A stretch of 64,000 nucleotides of DNA from Armatimonadota bacterium (GTDB lineage Bacteria > Armatimonadota > Fimbriimonadia > Fimbriimonadales > Fimbriimonadaceae), in assembly GCA_016789105.1 (NCBI GenBank), contig JAEURN010000008.1, positions 434,001-498,000 of the forward strand. The letters are read 5' to 3'. The notes under the pieces are model-generated. The model ran no database searches, was not told where the DNA came from, and saw only the letters and a program-made list of their open reading frames with translations. Numbering within the stretch: the stretch's first letter is position 1; every line of letters begins with the position of its first letter. Shown piece after piece: positions 51,753-63,011 of the stretch. The position numbers and the translations under genes are program-made.

Positions 51753-52550
51753 CTATAGCGCCGGTGAGAGGATGCTTGGGAAATGGGATTTGACCAAGAA
51801 TCCGTTTTCGACAAGTTTTTCGCCAAAAAGGCGTAATCCAGCCGCTTGCCGTTTGCCGAATTCAAACCGGACACAGGTCGAGAGGTACTGCCTCACCAGA
51901 TCAGTCGGCCATCCGGATTCCTTGGCGGCATAATCGATAACCCCTTGGCCGATTTCCGCCTTTGGATCCATGGCGGTGCGCAGGAGCTGCGCCAATTCCG
52001 GTTCAATCGGCCGGTGGCTGGTCCACATCGCCCAAACAAAGGGAACGCCGAAGGTGTCCGTCCAAGCTTCCCCCAAGTCCATCACCCGAGAACCGGGATA
52101 GTCGGCCACCATCCCTTTGTCCCCTATCACCACCGCTGCGTCACACAGGCCCAGCATGGTGTTCAGGTCTGGTTCTAACTTTAAGTTTTTTGGCTCGCAA
52201 TTATATTTTTCCAGCAGGATGATCTTGGCTAAAGCGTTACTGGTCATCGAGCTCTCATCGAGGGCCAATGATTTGATTTCACCGAAGGGGACACGGCTGA
52301 ACAGCCGGACGCTCGCAACCGGGCCGTCGCTGCCGATGCACAACCCCCCGACCACTTCTGCACCCGGGTTTGAGAGGGCGTCGATGCTGCTGACCAGCAT
52401 CGCATCAGTTTCCCCGGCCGCATGCTGGGCCGGCAGGCGGCTGGGGACATCGAACACCACTTTGACAGGCGAACCGGGATCCGAAACAAATCGGTGGATC
52501 AACGGAGCTGCATTGACATAAGGCACGCAACCCACGCGATACCGGGACAT
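51753..52550 (-). CDS. mqnA: Chorismate dehydratase MqnA
   Basis: 265 aa. It converts chorismate to 3-enolpyruvylbenzoate in the futalosine pathway of menaquinone. VGCVPYVNAAPL, VPSRLPAQHAAGETDAMLVS, VRLFSRVPFGEIKSLALDESS, CDAAVVIGDKGM and DLGEAWTDTFGVPFVWAMW are the family signature segments. The ATG at 52550 is chosen because TATCAT ends six bases before it and the earlier in-frame codon would overlap the neighbouring gene. Menaquinol produced here would feed the alternative complex III at 57-64 kb. Confidence 0.94.
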   Translation of the reverse strand: MSRYRVGCVPYVNAAPLIHRFVSDPGSPVKVVFDVPSRLPAQHAAGETDAMLVSSIDALSNPGAEVVGGLCIGSDGPVASVRLFSRVPFGEIKSLALDESSMTSNALAKIILLEKYNCEPKNLKLEPDLNTMLGLCDAAVVIGDKGMVADYPGSRVMDLGEAWTDTFGVPFVWAMWTSHRPIEPELAQLLRTAMDPKAEIGQGVIDYAAKESGWPTDLVRQYLSTCVRFEFGKRQAAGLRLFGEKLVENGFLVKSHFPSILSPAL

Positions 52551-52563
52551 GCCGCCATGATAC

Positions 52564-53295
52564 TCATTCGGAATGCGGCTTCTGGGCAACGCAGACGACG
52601 CTCGAGCCCCATGGCAAATCCATCCGGCGGAACAGCGCCGCTTCCAAACGCATCACCGCAAGGAGTAGCCGATTCCAAAAAGGGCTAAACCGGGGAAGTT
52701 GGACCTTGGGCTCGCCGCCTTGCATTTTTTCGGCAAGCCTCCGGGCAACCACGGCCGGGAACAGCAGGAAAACGCTGTAAGACAACTTGAGGATGGTGAA
52801 CCCCGAATCAGCCAATAGCCCCCTGACCATGGCGCGGGTGTAGCGGCGCTGATGCATTAGGGCGATATCGTGCGGGCCCCAAAGCCAGGCAAATGCCGGG
52901 ACGTTCATCACAAAGACCCCGCCCGGCTTCAAAACTCGGAAAACTTCGGCAGCGGCTGCCTCGTGGCCCGGCACATGCTCGATCGTGTCCAAGCTCACGA
53001 CCGCGTCAAAGGTGGCGTCGGCAAAGGGGAGTTGTTCAGCATTGGCATAGACCAAAAGTGCAAGCCCCCGGGATTTTGAAAATGAGAGCGCATCGTGGCT
53101 CAAATCCACCCCGACGGCCGTGCCCCGCCGACCCAATTCCGTGAGCACAGCCCCTGTCCCGCATCCCACATCCAGAATCAGCGGCTGGTCGCCCACATGG
53201 TGGTCCAAAAGGCTGAGGGCTAATTCGCGCCGGGAAACGAACCACCAATAGTGGTCTTCCAAATCGCGCATTTTTCGGTATTCACCGGGGTTCAT
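52564..53295 (-). CDS. SAM-dependent methyltransferase in a glycan gene pair
   Basis: 243 aa: ILDVGCGTGAVLTELGRRG, VGVDLSHDALSFS, FDAVVSLDTIEHVPGH and RVLKPGGVFVMNVPAF are standard Class I motifs. A C-terminal hydrophobic stretch (SYSVFLLFPAVVARRL) suggests membrane association, as in methyltransferases that modify polyprenyl-linked sugars. It overlaps the upstream glycosyltransferase gene by 14 bases. Confidence 0.88.
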   Translation of the reverse strand: MNPGEYRKMRDLEDHYWWFVSRRELALSLLDHHVGDQPLILDVGCGTGAVLTELGRRGTAVGVDLSHDALSFSKSRGLALLVYANAEQLPFADATFDAVVSLDTIEHVPGHEAAAAEVFRVLKPGGVFVMNVPAFAWLWGPHDIALMHQRRYTRAMVRGLLADSGFTILKLSYSVFLLFPAVVARRLAEKMQGGEPKVQLPRFSPFWNRLLLAVMRLEAALFRRMDLPWGSSVVCVAQKPHSE

Positions 53296-54028
53296 CGCGC
53301 TGTTTCAACCGTTTGGTTTTGCCCCAGAGCCTGATCTTGAGGAGATCCCGCAACATCCGCGGCCCGTCGCGCAACAGAACGACCTTCGAGCCTTCTTGGT
53401 GGGACCAGCGGATCGGGACTTCGGCAATGGTGTAGCCGAGGTCGCGGGCGATGATGAGGCTCTCAAAATCAAACCCGAATCCGTCCAACTTGCAGCGGCT
53501 GAAAATATCTTTTGCAACATCGCTACGGAACAGCTTGAACCCGCATTGAGTATCGGCGATGCCCGGAACGGCGAGAACCTGGACGGCTTTGTTGAAGACC
53601 CTCCCCAACAGTTCCCGGTACCAAGGTTGGCGGATTTCCAACCGAGAATCCCGCAACGGACGGCTGCCAATAGCAATCGGGATTTTTGTGGTGATTTCGG
53701 CCCTTAACTTGGCTATTTCTTCAATTGGTGCGGCCAGGTCTGCATCCGAAAAGAGTAAGAAATCGGCATCAACTTCCAACATTCCCTTACGGACGGCAAA
53801 ACCCTTTCCTCGATTGGGCGAGTAGGCCAACAGCTCAAATCCGATGTGGCTAGCGGCAAATTGTTCCACCAAATGGTTGGTATCGTCGGTGCTTCCATCG
53901 CTGACTACCACCACCTTCCAGGTCTCCCCATAACCGGCAAAGAACTCAGCCAACCTTTCAAGGGTCGGGACGATGCGGGCTGACTCGTTATAGGCCGGTA
54001 TCAAAACGGCGAGCGAAGGTCGGGTCAA
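53282..54028 (-). CDS. Family 2 glycosyltransferase (dolichol-phosphate mannosyltransferase-like)
   Basis: 248 aa GT-A enzyme: LAVLIPAYNESARIVPTLER, VVSDGSTDDTNHLVEQF, NRGKGFAVRKGMLEVDADFLLFSDADLAAPIEE (DxD region) and GFGFDFESLIIARDLGY. It likely makes a polyprenyl-phosphate sugar, the donor class used by GT-C enzymes such as the ArnT-like protein at 15354-16901. It has no C-terminal membrane helices. It overlaps the methyltransferase gene by 14 bases and is 12 bases after the phosphodiester glycosidase gene. Confidence 0.9.
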   Translation of the reverse strand: MTRPSLAVLIPAYNESARIVPTLERLAEFFAGYGETWKVVVVSDGSTDDTNHLVEQFAASHIGFELLAYSPNRGKGFAVRKGMLEVDADFLLFSDADLAAPIEEIAKLRAEITTKIPIAIGSRPLRDSRLEIRQPWYRELLGRVFNKAVQVLAVPGIADTQCGFKLFRSDVAKDIFSRCKLDGFGFDFESLIIARDLGYTIAEVPIRWSHQEGSKVVLLRDGPRMLRDLLKIRLWGKTKRLKQRDEPR

Positions 54029-54040
54029 GGCGCGGCGATT

Positions 54041-54877
54041 CTACCTTTCGCCTTGGGTGCCGGCAGAATCCATCACACCTTTGAGCGACCCTTCCGCCTG
54101 AGTCTGGCCGAGCCGGGCCAGATAGGTGCGGAACGCCTCGTCGTAAGGGCTGCGCTTTTCGATCAGCAAGAGGTTGCAAAGCCCCCGGTTCGGGCTGATC
54201 TTCAAGTCCCCGTCGAAATACAACATGGTCGAACCGCCGCCATCCATCGCAAGGGCGTCCACGGCCCCTTGGCTCTTCATGGCTTTGCCCAGGGCGGAAA
54301 GCGTCACGCTGGACCGCGTGGCCACGAACATCAGTTTCCCGGTGGCCGTGATGCCGACTGCCGTCCGGGCGGCCGAACCCCAGATCGAAGAATCGGTGAA
54401 TCCCTGTGACCGCGGGTTGTTGGCCACGACACCCGATTGCAGCACCCGCACCCCGCCCCGCACGGCATAGCGGTAAGCGTGGTAATCGAACGGTTTGCGG
54501 GTCGGGGTATCCAAGATGTGCGGCTTGCCGAACCAATCCACGGCCAAGATCGAGCCACGGTAACCCGTGGCGACCTGCGTCCCATCAACAACCACGTCGG
54601 CAACAGGTTTGCCGTTCTCCCAGGCAAAAAAGGTTCCCGTGATCGCCGCAACCGGCTGGGATTGGCTGATGAGCCGCCACACATTGGTGAGCCGGGGGGC
54701 AACTTGGGCAGTGGGGGTGATTAAGTCAGATCCGGTGTCGGCAACCACCGCATGGTAACCCCGGTCGCCCGAAACAAAAGTGAAATGGGCGGCCGCGCCA
54801 TCGGCCGACGTTGAAAAACCAAATGCCGATGCACCAAACCCGGCCGCTAACCCGATCGCCAAAATCCTCACACCCAT
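54041..54877 (-). CDS. Phosphodiester glycosidase (NAGPA/DUF2233) family exported protein
   Basis: 278 aa with a signal peptide (MGVRILAIGLAAGFGASAFGF). The fold is shown by SQSQPVAAITGTFFAWENGK, GGVRVLQSGVVAN, ARTAVGITATGKLMFVATR and the hallmark ALAMDGGGSTMLYFDGDL. Members cleave sugar-phosphate diesters or N-acetylglucosamine phosphodiester caps. CATAGT ends five bases before the ATG, indicating a leaderless start. It is first in a run with the glycosyltransferase and methyltransferase genes. Confidence 0.87.
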   Translation of the reverse strand: MGVRILAIGLAAGFGASAFGFSTSADGAAAHFTFVSGDRGYHAVVADTGSDLITPTAQVAPRLTNVWRLISQSQPVAAITGTFFAWENGKPVADVVVDGTQVATGYRGSILAVDWFGKPHILDTPTRKPFDYHAYRYAVRGGVRVLQSGVVANNPRSQGFTDSSIWGSAARTAVGITATGKLMFVATRSSVTLSALGKAMKSQGAVDALAMDGGGSTMLYFDGDLKISPNRGLCNLLLIEKRSPYDEAFRTYLARLGQTQAEGSLKGVMDSAGTQGER

Positions 54878-55023
54878 AAATTACTATGATTGGCTGCAGA
54901 ATTGTTGGGGGTGAGTTGCGGGGATTTTGAAAATCGACAAAAAATTCAAGTTTTCGAATCCGGGAAAAGGGCCTTATATGACGCCCTTTTTTGCCGAATT
55001 CGCCCCGAGGACCCGGTTTTTCC

Positions 55024-55053
55024 TTGACAGGCCAAGGTCGAATCAAGTTAGAT
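55024..55053 (+). promoter_or_regulatory. Promoter of the ctaA-ctaB fusion gene
   Basis: A perfect -35 TTGACA (55024-55029) is followed after 18 bases by TTAGAT (55048-55053). GGAGAGG (55054-55060) then lies between the -10 and the ATG at 55066. Initiation at the usual distance would fall near 55060, giving a leader of only a few bases that would exclude the ribosome site. Confidence 0.65.
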
Positions 55054-55065
55054 GGAGAGGCGCAA

Positions 55066-56958
55066 ATGGCATCAGAGAGTGACCATCGGGCTGTTGCCTC
55101 CCATAACATCGACGCGGCAAAGGCTGCGCGCTACGCCAAATTTGCGCTCTTCATCTTGTTTGCGACGGCCTTCGTAGTCGTCTTCGGTGCCTTTGTCCGG
55201 GCCTCACTTAGCGGCGACGGATGTGGCACGAGTTGGCCGATCTGCAACAGCGGCATCATCCCGATCGAAGGGGCCCTGAAGACAAAGATCGAGTTCACGC
55301 ATCGGGCCACCAGCGGCCTGCTGGTGCTGTGCACCCTGGGCTTGGTCATATGGGCCTACCGCTTGTTCCCCCGCCGACACCCGGTGCGCAAGGCGGCACT
55401 CGGTTCGCTGGCCTTCACACTAGTTTCGTCTCTCATCGGGGCCATTTTGGTGATCTCCCGGTGGGTCGTCCACGATGTTTCTCTTGGGCGCGCCATCACC
55501 ATGCCGCTCCACTTGATGAACACCTTTGCACTCATGGGTTCCTTGGCGTTGGGTGTGCATCTGGCAAAAGGGGGGCGCGTGGCCTCTTTTGCCGGGAACG
55601 GGGCCCTGGCCGCCGCTTTCAAGTGGACGATCGGGGCATTCTTCCTTCTGGGGATGACAGGTGCCATCTCCGCGATGGGAAAAACGGCATATTCCACCAG
55701 CCTTGCCTCGGCCAACACGTTTTTTGAACGGATCCAGATGCACCTGGGCCCCAATGCCCCGGCACTCCTGAAAGGCGGGTTGCTGCACCCGCTTATGGCG
55801 ATGGCAGCGGGTTTGATCCTGATCTTCACCTGCCGGTTGGCGAGCGACCGCCGGGAGGAAGACCCGCGGGTCGAGCTTTGGGCGGGCCGGACGGTGTGGC
55901 TCTACGTTGCCCAAATGGCGTTCGGGATTGCCAACTTGGTCGCCTCGGCCCCAGTTTGGATGCAGCTGACCCACCTCGCCCTGGCCCTGTTCAACTGGAT
56001 GGCCCTAGTCATGCTCGCCGTCCACGCCCTCCCCAAACCGGCGGCCGTTGCGGCGGATGGCCAAACCCAAACGGTTACGGAAAAGGCGGATCCGCGGGAT
56101 CTGATCAAAGCGTATATCGCCCTGACCAAGCCGCGGGTGGTTTCGCTCTTGCTTTTCACAACCGTTGCCGCCATGTTCATTGGGGCCAGGGGCGCGCCCG
56201 ATTTTTGGTTGGTCGTGGTGGTGTGCCTCGGGGGCTACATGTCGGCAGGCGCCGCCAACACCATTAACATGCTGGTTGAAAAAGATTTGGACATCGCGAT
56301 GGAGCGGACGTCCAAACGGCCGACCCTGACCCATGTGGTCTCCGACCGGGCGGCATCTGTTTTTGCCGCAGTCCTAACCGTAGGATCCACGGCCCTGCTT
56401 TGGTTCGGCGCGCATCCGCTTGCCGCCGGAATGGCCCTTTGCGGGCTGCTCTGTTACGTGTTTGTTTACACCCTGTGGCTCAAGCGCCGCACATGGCAGA
56501 ACATCGTCATCGGCGGAGCCGCCGGGGCCTTCCCCCCGCTGGTTGGCTATGCGGCGGTAACCGGGGAACTCAGCCCGTATGCCTGGTTCCTGTTCGCGCT
56601 CATCTTCACCTGGACCCCTGTCCATTTTTGGGCTTTGGCGATCCTGATCAAAGACGATTACGCCAAAGCCGGCGTGCCGATGCTCCCGGTGGTCAAAGGC
56701 GACCGGGTCACTGTGATGCAGATCGGCCTCTATGCGGTCATCACGGTCATCCTTTGCGCCTTGCCGTTGCTCCAACGCCAAGCGGGATGGATCTACGCCG
56801 TCGGGGCGGGGCTTTTGAACCTGGGGCTCCTGGCCCAATGCGCCGGACTTTGGAAAAAAGCCGACCGGGCCCATGCCCGCTCGGTTTTCAAGTATTCGAT
56901 GGTCTACCTGGCCCTGATTTTCGTGGTCATCGCGGCCGACCGGGTGTGGCCGATATGA
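55066..56958 (+). CDS. ctaAB: Heme A synthase (CtaA/COX15) fused to protoheme IX farnesyltransferase (CtaB/COX10)
   Basis: 630 aa. The CtaA half (about residues 20-320) has VFGAFVRASLSGDGCGTSWPIC, EFTHRATSGLLVL and later His-containing helices. The CtaB half (about 345-630) has ALTKPRVVSLLLFTTVAAM and NMLVEKDLDIAMERTSKRPT with the prenyl-diphosphate Asp motif, then LAILIKDDYAKAGVPMLPVV. It makes heme O and then heme A for aa3-type oxidase. The order CtaA-CtaB in one chain is a known but uncommon fusion (seen in Thermus). The start is chosen at the ATG with GGAGAGG upstream. It precedes the complex III operon. Confidence 0.93.
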   Translation: MASESDHRAVASHNIDAAKAARYAKFALFILFATAFVVVFGAFVRASLSGDGCGTSWPICNSGIIPIEGALKTKIEFTHRATSGLLVLCTLGLVIWAYRLFPRRHPVRKAALGSLAFTLVSSLIGAILVISRWVVHDVSLGRAITMPLHLMNTFALMGSLALGVHLAKGGRVASFAGNGALAAAFKWTIGAFFLLGMTGAISAMGKTAYSTSLASANTFFERIQMHLGPNAPALLKGGLLHPLMAMAAGLILIFTCRLASDRREEDPRVELWAGRTVWLYVAQMAFGIANLVASAPVWMQLTHLALALFNWMALVMLAVHALPKPAAVAADGQTQTVTEKADPRDLIKAYIALTKPRVVSLLLFTTVAAMFIGARGAPDFWLVVVVCLGGYMSAGAANTINMLVEKDLDIAMERTSKRPTLTHVVSDRAASVFAAVLTVGSTALLWFGAHPLAAGMALCGLLCYVFVYTLWLKRRTWQNIVIGGAAGAFPPLVGYAAVTGELSPYAWFLFALIFTWTPVHFWALAILIKDDYAKAGVPMLPVVKGDRVTVMQIGLYAVITVILCALPLLQRQAGWIYAVGAGLLNLGLLAQCAGLWKKADRAHARSVFKYSMVYLALIFVVIAADRVWPI

Positions 56959-57036
56959 AAACCAGACAAATCAATCCAGATTTGCGCCCGGCAAAACCTG
57001 GTGCGAACATGCAACACTTAGGAGGCTCATCCGCAA

Positions 57037-57834
57037 ATGGCACAGCTCTTTAAACCGTCGGCAAACTCGATCGCAAGCACCAGCCTGCTCTTGGCGGCCA
57101 CCGCCCCCCTGGTGTTGATCGTCAGTGGCTCCCTCATCACCCGGTCGCCGCACAACACCAAACAGTTCATCCCGATCGACCAGCCGGTTCCGTTCAGCCA
57201 CAAGCACCACGTCAAAGAGCTCGGCATTGATTGCCGCTACTGCCACAACACGGTGGAAGAGCAGGCCAACGCCAGCGTGCCCGCAACCGAAGTCTGCATG
57301 AGCTGCCACTCGCAAATTTGGACGAACTCGCCCATGCTGGAGCCGGTGCGCGACAGCTATGCGACCGGCAAACCGATCAAGTGGAACAAAGTGAACGCCG
57401 TCCCGGATTTCGTCTATTTCGATCACTCGATCCACATCAGCCGCGGGATCAGTTGCAACAACTGCCACGGGGCGGTTCAAGAAATGCCGATCACCTGGAA
57501 AGGCGAGGCGTTCAGTATGGCGTGGTGCCTGGATTGCCACAAGCACCCGGAAAAATACATGGCCCAGTTTTCTGCCTCCGGCATGACCGGCGGCGATGTG
57601 CCGGCCGACGGGCACAATGCCGAAGGGGCGAACACGCTGACCCCCAGGGAACAGGTCTTTGAGCTTTATCGCAAGATCGCAGCCGGCGAAGAACTCTCGG
57701 AAACCGAGCGCGAATTGAGCAAAGGCGGCACGCAGAGGATCCCGAACGACGAAGTCCACGCCGGATACAAGCGGATGGAAGAAAAGGGGATCAACGTCTC
57801 GCAGATGGCTGATTGCTGGGTTTGCCACCGATAG
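57037..57834 (+). CDS. actA: Alternative complex III subunit ActA, pentaheme cytochrome c
   Basis: 265 aa with one N-terminal membrane helix (SLLLAATAPLVLIVSGSLI). Five heme-binding motifs: CRYCH, CMSCH, CNNCH, CLDCH and CWVCH. It carries electrons from quinol toward a cytochrome c or oxidase at the outer face of the membrane. A strong AGGAGG ribosome site lies upstream. It is the first gene of the actABCDEF operon. Confidence 0.96.
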   Translation: MAQLFKPSANSIASTSLLLAATAPLVLIVSGSLITRSPHNTKQFIPIDQPVPFSHKHHVKELGIDCRYCHNTVEEQANASVPATEVCMSCHSQIWTNSPMLEPVRDSYATGKPIKWNKVNAVPDFVYFDHSIHISRGISCNNCHGAVQEMPITWKGEAFSMAWCLDCHKHPEKYMAQFSASGMTGGDVPADGHNAEGANTLTPREQVFELYRKIAAGEELSETERELSKGGTQRIPNDEVHAGYKRMEEKGINVSQMADCWVCHR

Positions 57835-57873
57835 GGCAGGGAATTTTTGAGGAAGGACAAGCGAACGCAAGAC

Positions 57874-60800
57874 ATGGGAAAGTCTAACGATCAAGGCAAG
57901 GGTGCTCCAATCCGGCTCTACAAGGGGCTGGATCATTACGAGGCCCCGGAAACCGTCGCGCCCTGGGAAGCCGACGAGTTCCCCGACCGCGAAAGCCTGA
58001 AGGGGCTTCCACGCCGCGACGTCCTCAAGTTGATGGGCGGGGCGGCGATGCTGGCCGGGTTGGCCGGATGCCGGTATCAGCCGATCCGCAAAATCGTCCC
58101 GTTCGCCCAACAGCCGGAAGGTGCCGTGGCCGGGCTCCACAAACGGTATGCCACCGCGGCGGTGAAAGATGGGTTCGCGGTCAGCCTCCTGGCCGAACAA
58201 GTCGACGGCCGGCCCGTCCGGCTGGATGGCAACCCGTTGCACGCCACGACACTTGGCTCGATCGATTCCCGGCTTTGCGCCGAAATCCTCAACCTCTACG
58301 ACCCCGACCGGATGAAAACACCGTCATTCCGGGGCGTGCCGACCGGGTGGAACGAGGTATTCACCAAGATTGAAGAAGCCGTGGCGGTTTCCGCCAAAGG
58401 GGCCGGAATCCGCATCTTGTCGGAAACAGTCACATCGCCGACGCTTGCCCGGCTCGCCAGTGATCTCCAGACCAAGCTTCCCGGGCTCAAGTGGCACCAG
58501 TACGAACCAGTCAACCGGGATGCCGAAACCCAAGCGTCGCAAATGGCGTTCGGCCAAGATCTGGTTCCGCACTACGATTTCACCCGTGCCGACGTCCTCG
58601 TCTCAATCGATTGCGACCTGCTGCATTCCGGGCCGATGAGCATCCGGTACAGCCGGGATGTTGCCAGCCGACGCAACCCGGATGGCGACATGTCGCGGAT
58701 CTATGCCTTCGAAAGCCAGCCGACCACCCTTGGAGTCAGCAGCGACCATCGGGCCCGGGTCAAGCCGAGCGAAGCCCTCGGCCTCGTGTTGGCTATCGCC
58801 CAAGGGCTCGGGTTGCCCGGGGCATCCGCGAATCCGCCGAGTTCAGTGGACAAGGCGATGCTCGATGCGGCGGTCGCCGATCTCCGCGCAGCTGGCCGGC
58901 GCGCCGTCCTGGTTGCCGGATCGCACCTTCCCGCCCAGGTCCACGCCGCAGTCATGGCCGTCAACACTATGATCGGCAGCGAAGCGGCCACGTTCCGTAA
59001 AAATCCCCAGCCCGTGCCGTCCAGCCAAATGGCCGATCTGGCCGACCTGGTTGCGGCCATGAATTCCAACCAAGTCGACACCCTGATCATCCTGGGTGGC
59101 AACCCGGCTTACACGGCCCCCAAAGACCTGGGCTTTAAAGAAGCTTTGTCTAAGGTCAAGCTCAAAGCTTGCCTGGCCACCCACGTCAACGAAACGGCCA
59201 AGCTGTGCGACTACGCGTTGCCCGAAACGCACTTCCTCGAATCTTGGGGTGACGGAGTGGCGTTTGACGGCACCCACTGCGTTGTCCAGCCCCTCATCGA
59301 GCCTCTTTACGATGGCAAGAGCCCGATCCAAGTGGTTGGCAAGTTCATCGGCGACACTGCCGACCCGCAAGCCTTGGTGAAAGCCACCGCCGAGGCCGAA
59401 AAGGGCGGAGACTGGAACGCAATTCTGGCCACCGGCTTTTACGAACCCGCCAGCACTGGCGGGGCGGGGCCGGTCAATCCGACGGTCACGAACGGCATCC
59501 TCGGGTCGCTCCCGTCGATCCAATCTGGCGGTACGGAGCTCCTGATCCTTCCCGACCCGATGATCGGCGATGGCCGCAACGCCAACAACATGTGGCTGCA
59601 AGAAACACCGAATCCGGTGACCAACCTGGTTTGGGATAACGCCCTCCTGATCAGCCAAAAAACTGCCGACCAGCTCGGGGTCACCGCGCCATACGACAAA
59701 AAAACTCCGGTCATCGGCACGCCGTTCTACGGCAAAGCCGACATGGTCGAAGTCACGGCCAACGGCCAGACATTGGAAGTCCCCGTCTGGGTCAACATGG
59801 GGCAGGCCGACGACGTCGCCATCCTTCACATGGGGTATGGCCGTACGGAAGCCGGCGACTTTGGGACAACCCGGGGCGAATCCGGCGGCGGCGGCTTCGA
59901 TGCCAACTCGCTGCGCAGTTCGGCTAACCCGGTTTGGGTGAGTGGTGTCCAAATCAAAAAGACTGGCCGGGAATATGCCCTGGCCAACACCCAGCACCAC
60001 AACACGATCGATTACCGGCAAGAAGATCGCGACCGGCACATCTGGAAAGGTGCTTCTCTCGCCCAATACAAATCCGGCAAACCGTTCGGTGAGCACGAAG
60101 AGGGCCACCATGGCGAGGAGCGGGACTACAACGAATTCGGGAAAGGTGAGGAAACATCTCTCTACCCGGGGTTGGACTTCAAGGACGACGCGAAGAACAA
60201 CTACCAGTGGGCGATGACGATCGACCTGAGCCTTTGCACCGGTTGTCAGGCGTGTGTCACCGCCTGCCAGGCCGAAAACAACATCCCCACCGTTGGCAAG
60301 CAGCAAGTGATGAGAGGCCGGGAAATGCATTGGATGCGCATCGATCGGTACTACAAAGGCACTGGCAAGGACTTGGACAAAGATAACCCGCCGATCGTTG
60401 TGCAGCCGGTCACCTGCATGCACTGCGAACAAGCGCCCTGCGAACCAGTCTGCCCGGTCGGCGCCACCGTTCACAGCCACGAAGGCTTGAACCAGATGGT
60501 CTACAACCGGTGCGTTGGCACCCGGTACTGCAGCAACAACTGCCCCTACAAAGTCCGGCGCTTCAACTTCTTCCACTTCAGCCAAAGGGCCGACAACGTC
60601 CCAGTGCTCAAAATGCTCCAGAACCCGGACGTCACCGTGCGCTACCGCGGGGTCATGGAAAAGTGCACCTACTGCGTGCAGCGCATCAACAAAGCCCGGA
60701 TCACGGCCAAGAAGGAAGGCCGCGCCGTGGCCGACGGCGAAATCAAAACGGCTTGCCAAGTTGCCTGCCCAAGCCAAGCCATCATCTTTGGCGACATGCG

Positions 60801-60939
60801 CAACCCGAAAAACGAGGTCGCCATGAGCCGGGCCAGCAAACGCAACTACCTGATGCTCGAAGAGCTCAACACAAGGCCAAGGACCACTTACCTGAGCCGG
60901 GTCACTAACCCCAATCCCGCCCTGGAGGAAGCGCACTAA
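57874..60939 (+). CDS. actB: Alternative complex III subunit ActB, iron-sulfur/molybdopterin-like protein
   Basis: 1021 aa. A twin-arginine signal with lipobox is near residues 46-66 (LPRRDVLKLMGGAAMLAG, then LAGC). The N-terminal two thirds resemble a molybdopterin oxidoreductase that has lost its cofactor site, as in all ActB. The C-terminal part has four ferredoxin Cys clusters: CTGCQACVTAC, CMHCEQAPCEPVCPVGA, CVGTRYCSNNCPYKVRR and CTYCVQRI. It moves electrons from quinol to the heme subunits. The ATG at 57874 overlaps nothing and has GGAAGGA upstream. Confidence 0.95.
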   Translation: MGKSNDQGKGAPIRLYKGLDHYEAPETVAPWEADEFPDRESLKGLPRRDVLKLMGGAAMLAGLAGCRYQPIRKIVPFAQQPEGAVAGLHKRYATAAVKDGFAVSLLAEQVDGRPVRLDGNPLHATTLGSIDSRLCAEILNLYDPDRMKTPSFRGVPTGWNEVFTKIEEAVAVSAKGAGIRILSETVTSPTLARLASDLQTKLPGLKWHQYEPVNRDAETQASQMAFGQDLVPHYDFTRADVLVSIDCDLLHSGPMSIRYSRDVASRRNPDGDMSRIYAFESQPTTLGVSSDHRARVKPSEALGLVLAIAQGLGLPGASANPPSSVDKAMLDAAVADLRAAGRRAVLVAGSHLPAQVHAAVMAVNTMIGSEAATFRKNPQPVPSSQMADLADLVAAMNSNQVDTLIILGGNPAYTAPKDLGFKEALSKVKLKACLATHVNETAKLCDYALPETHFLESWGDGVAFDGTHCVVQPLIEPLYDGKSPIQVVGKFIGDTADPQALVKATAEAEKGGDWNAILATGFYEPASTGGAGPVNPTVTNGILGSLPSIQSGGTELLILPDPMIGDGRNANNMWLQETPNPVTNLVWDNALLISQKTADQLGVTAPYDKKTPVIGTPFYGKADMVEVTANGQTLEVPVWVNMGQADDVAILHMGYGRTEAGDFGTTRGESGGGGFDANSLRSSANPVWVSGVQIKKTGREYALANTQHHNTIDYRQEDRDRHIWKGASLAQYKSGKPFGEHEEGHHGEERDYNEFGKGEETSLYPGLDFKDDAKNNYQWAMTIDLSLCTGCQACVTACQAENNIPTVGKQQVMRGREMHWMRIDRYYKGTGKDLDKDNPPIVVQPVTCMHCEQAPCEPVCPVGATVHSHEGLNQMVYNRCVGTRYCSNNCPYKVRRFNFFHFSQRADNVPVLKMLQNPDVTVRYRGVMEKCTYCVQRINKARITAKKEGRAVADGEIKTACQVACPSQAIIFGDMRNPKNEVAMSRASKRNYLMLEELNTRPRTTYLSRVTNPNPALEEAH

Positions 60940-62405
<1,466 letters not shown>

Positions 62406-62409
<4 letters not shown>

Positions 62410-63011
62410 GCCACGGCAGGGACACTTCCCCGAAACCGTACGGCGTCGTGGCCGAGTTCGAAACGCCGGACGCCTTGCTAGAAGCCGCCCAAAAGGTGCG
62501 CGACGCCGGATACCGGGACATGGATGCCTATTCGCCGCTCCCCGTACACGGCCTGACCGACATCATGGGCTGGCGGGACGACAAACTCGGGTGGGTCGTC
62601 TTCTTCCACGGCATTCTCGGCTTTGGGGCGGGCTATTTGCTGGAGTGGTGGACCGGCAGCGGGCCCAACATCAGCAGCACCGCCTTGCAGGTCAACGGCC
62701 TGTTGCCATACACGCTGAACGTGGGGGGCAAGCCGGAATTCAGCATCCCCGCCTTCTTCCCACCGGCTTATGAACTCACCATCTTGTTGTCGGCCTTCGG
62801 CGCAACGTTTGGGATGCTCGCCTTCAACGGGTTGCCCAAACCGCACCACCCGATCCACAACGCGGCCAGCATGGCCCGCGCCACCAGCGACCGGTTCGTG
62901 CTCTGCGTCGAAGCGACGGATCCCCGATATGACGAAGACGAAGTCTACGATTTCATGAACGGCCTCAACGCCCTTTCGGTCGAGCGGGTCATGACCACGG
63001 AGGGCTACTGA
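62406..63011 (+). CDS. actD: Alternative complex III subunit ActD (DUF3341)
   Basis: 201 aa with two membrane helices (GWVVFFHGILGFGAGYLLEW and a second near YELTILLSAFGATFGMLAFN). The start KPYGVVAEFETPDALLEAA and the C-terminal VLCVEATDPRYDEDEVYDF are the ActD family pattern. The ATGA overlap with actC shows tight coupling. Confidence 0.94.
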
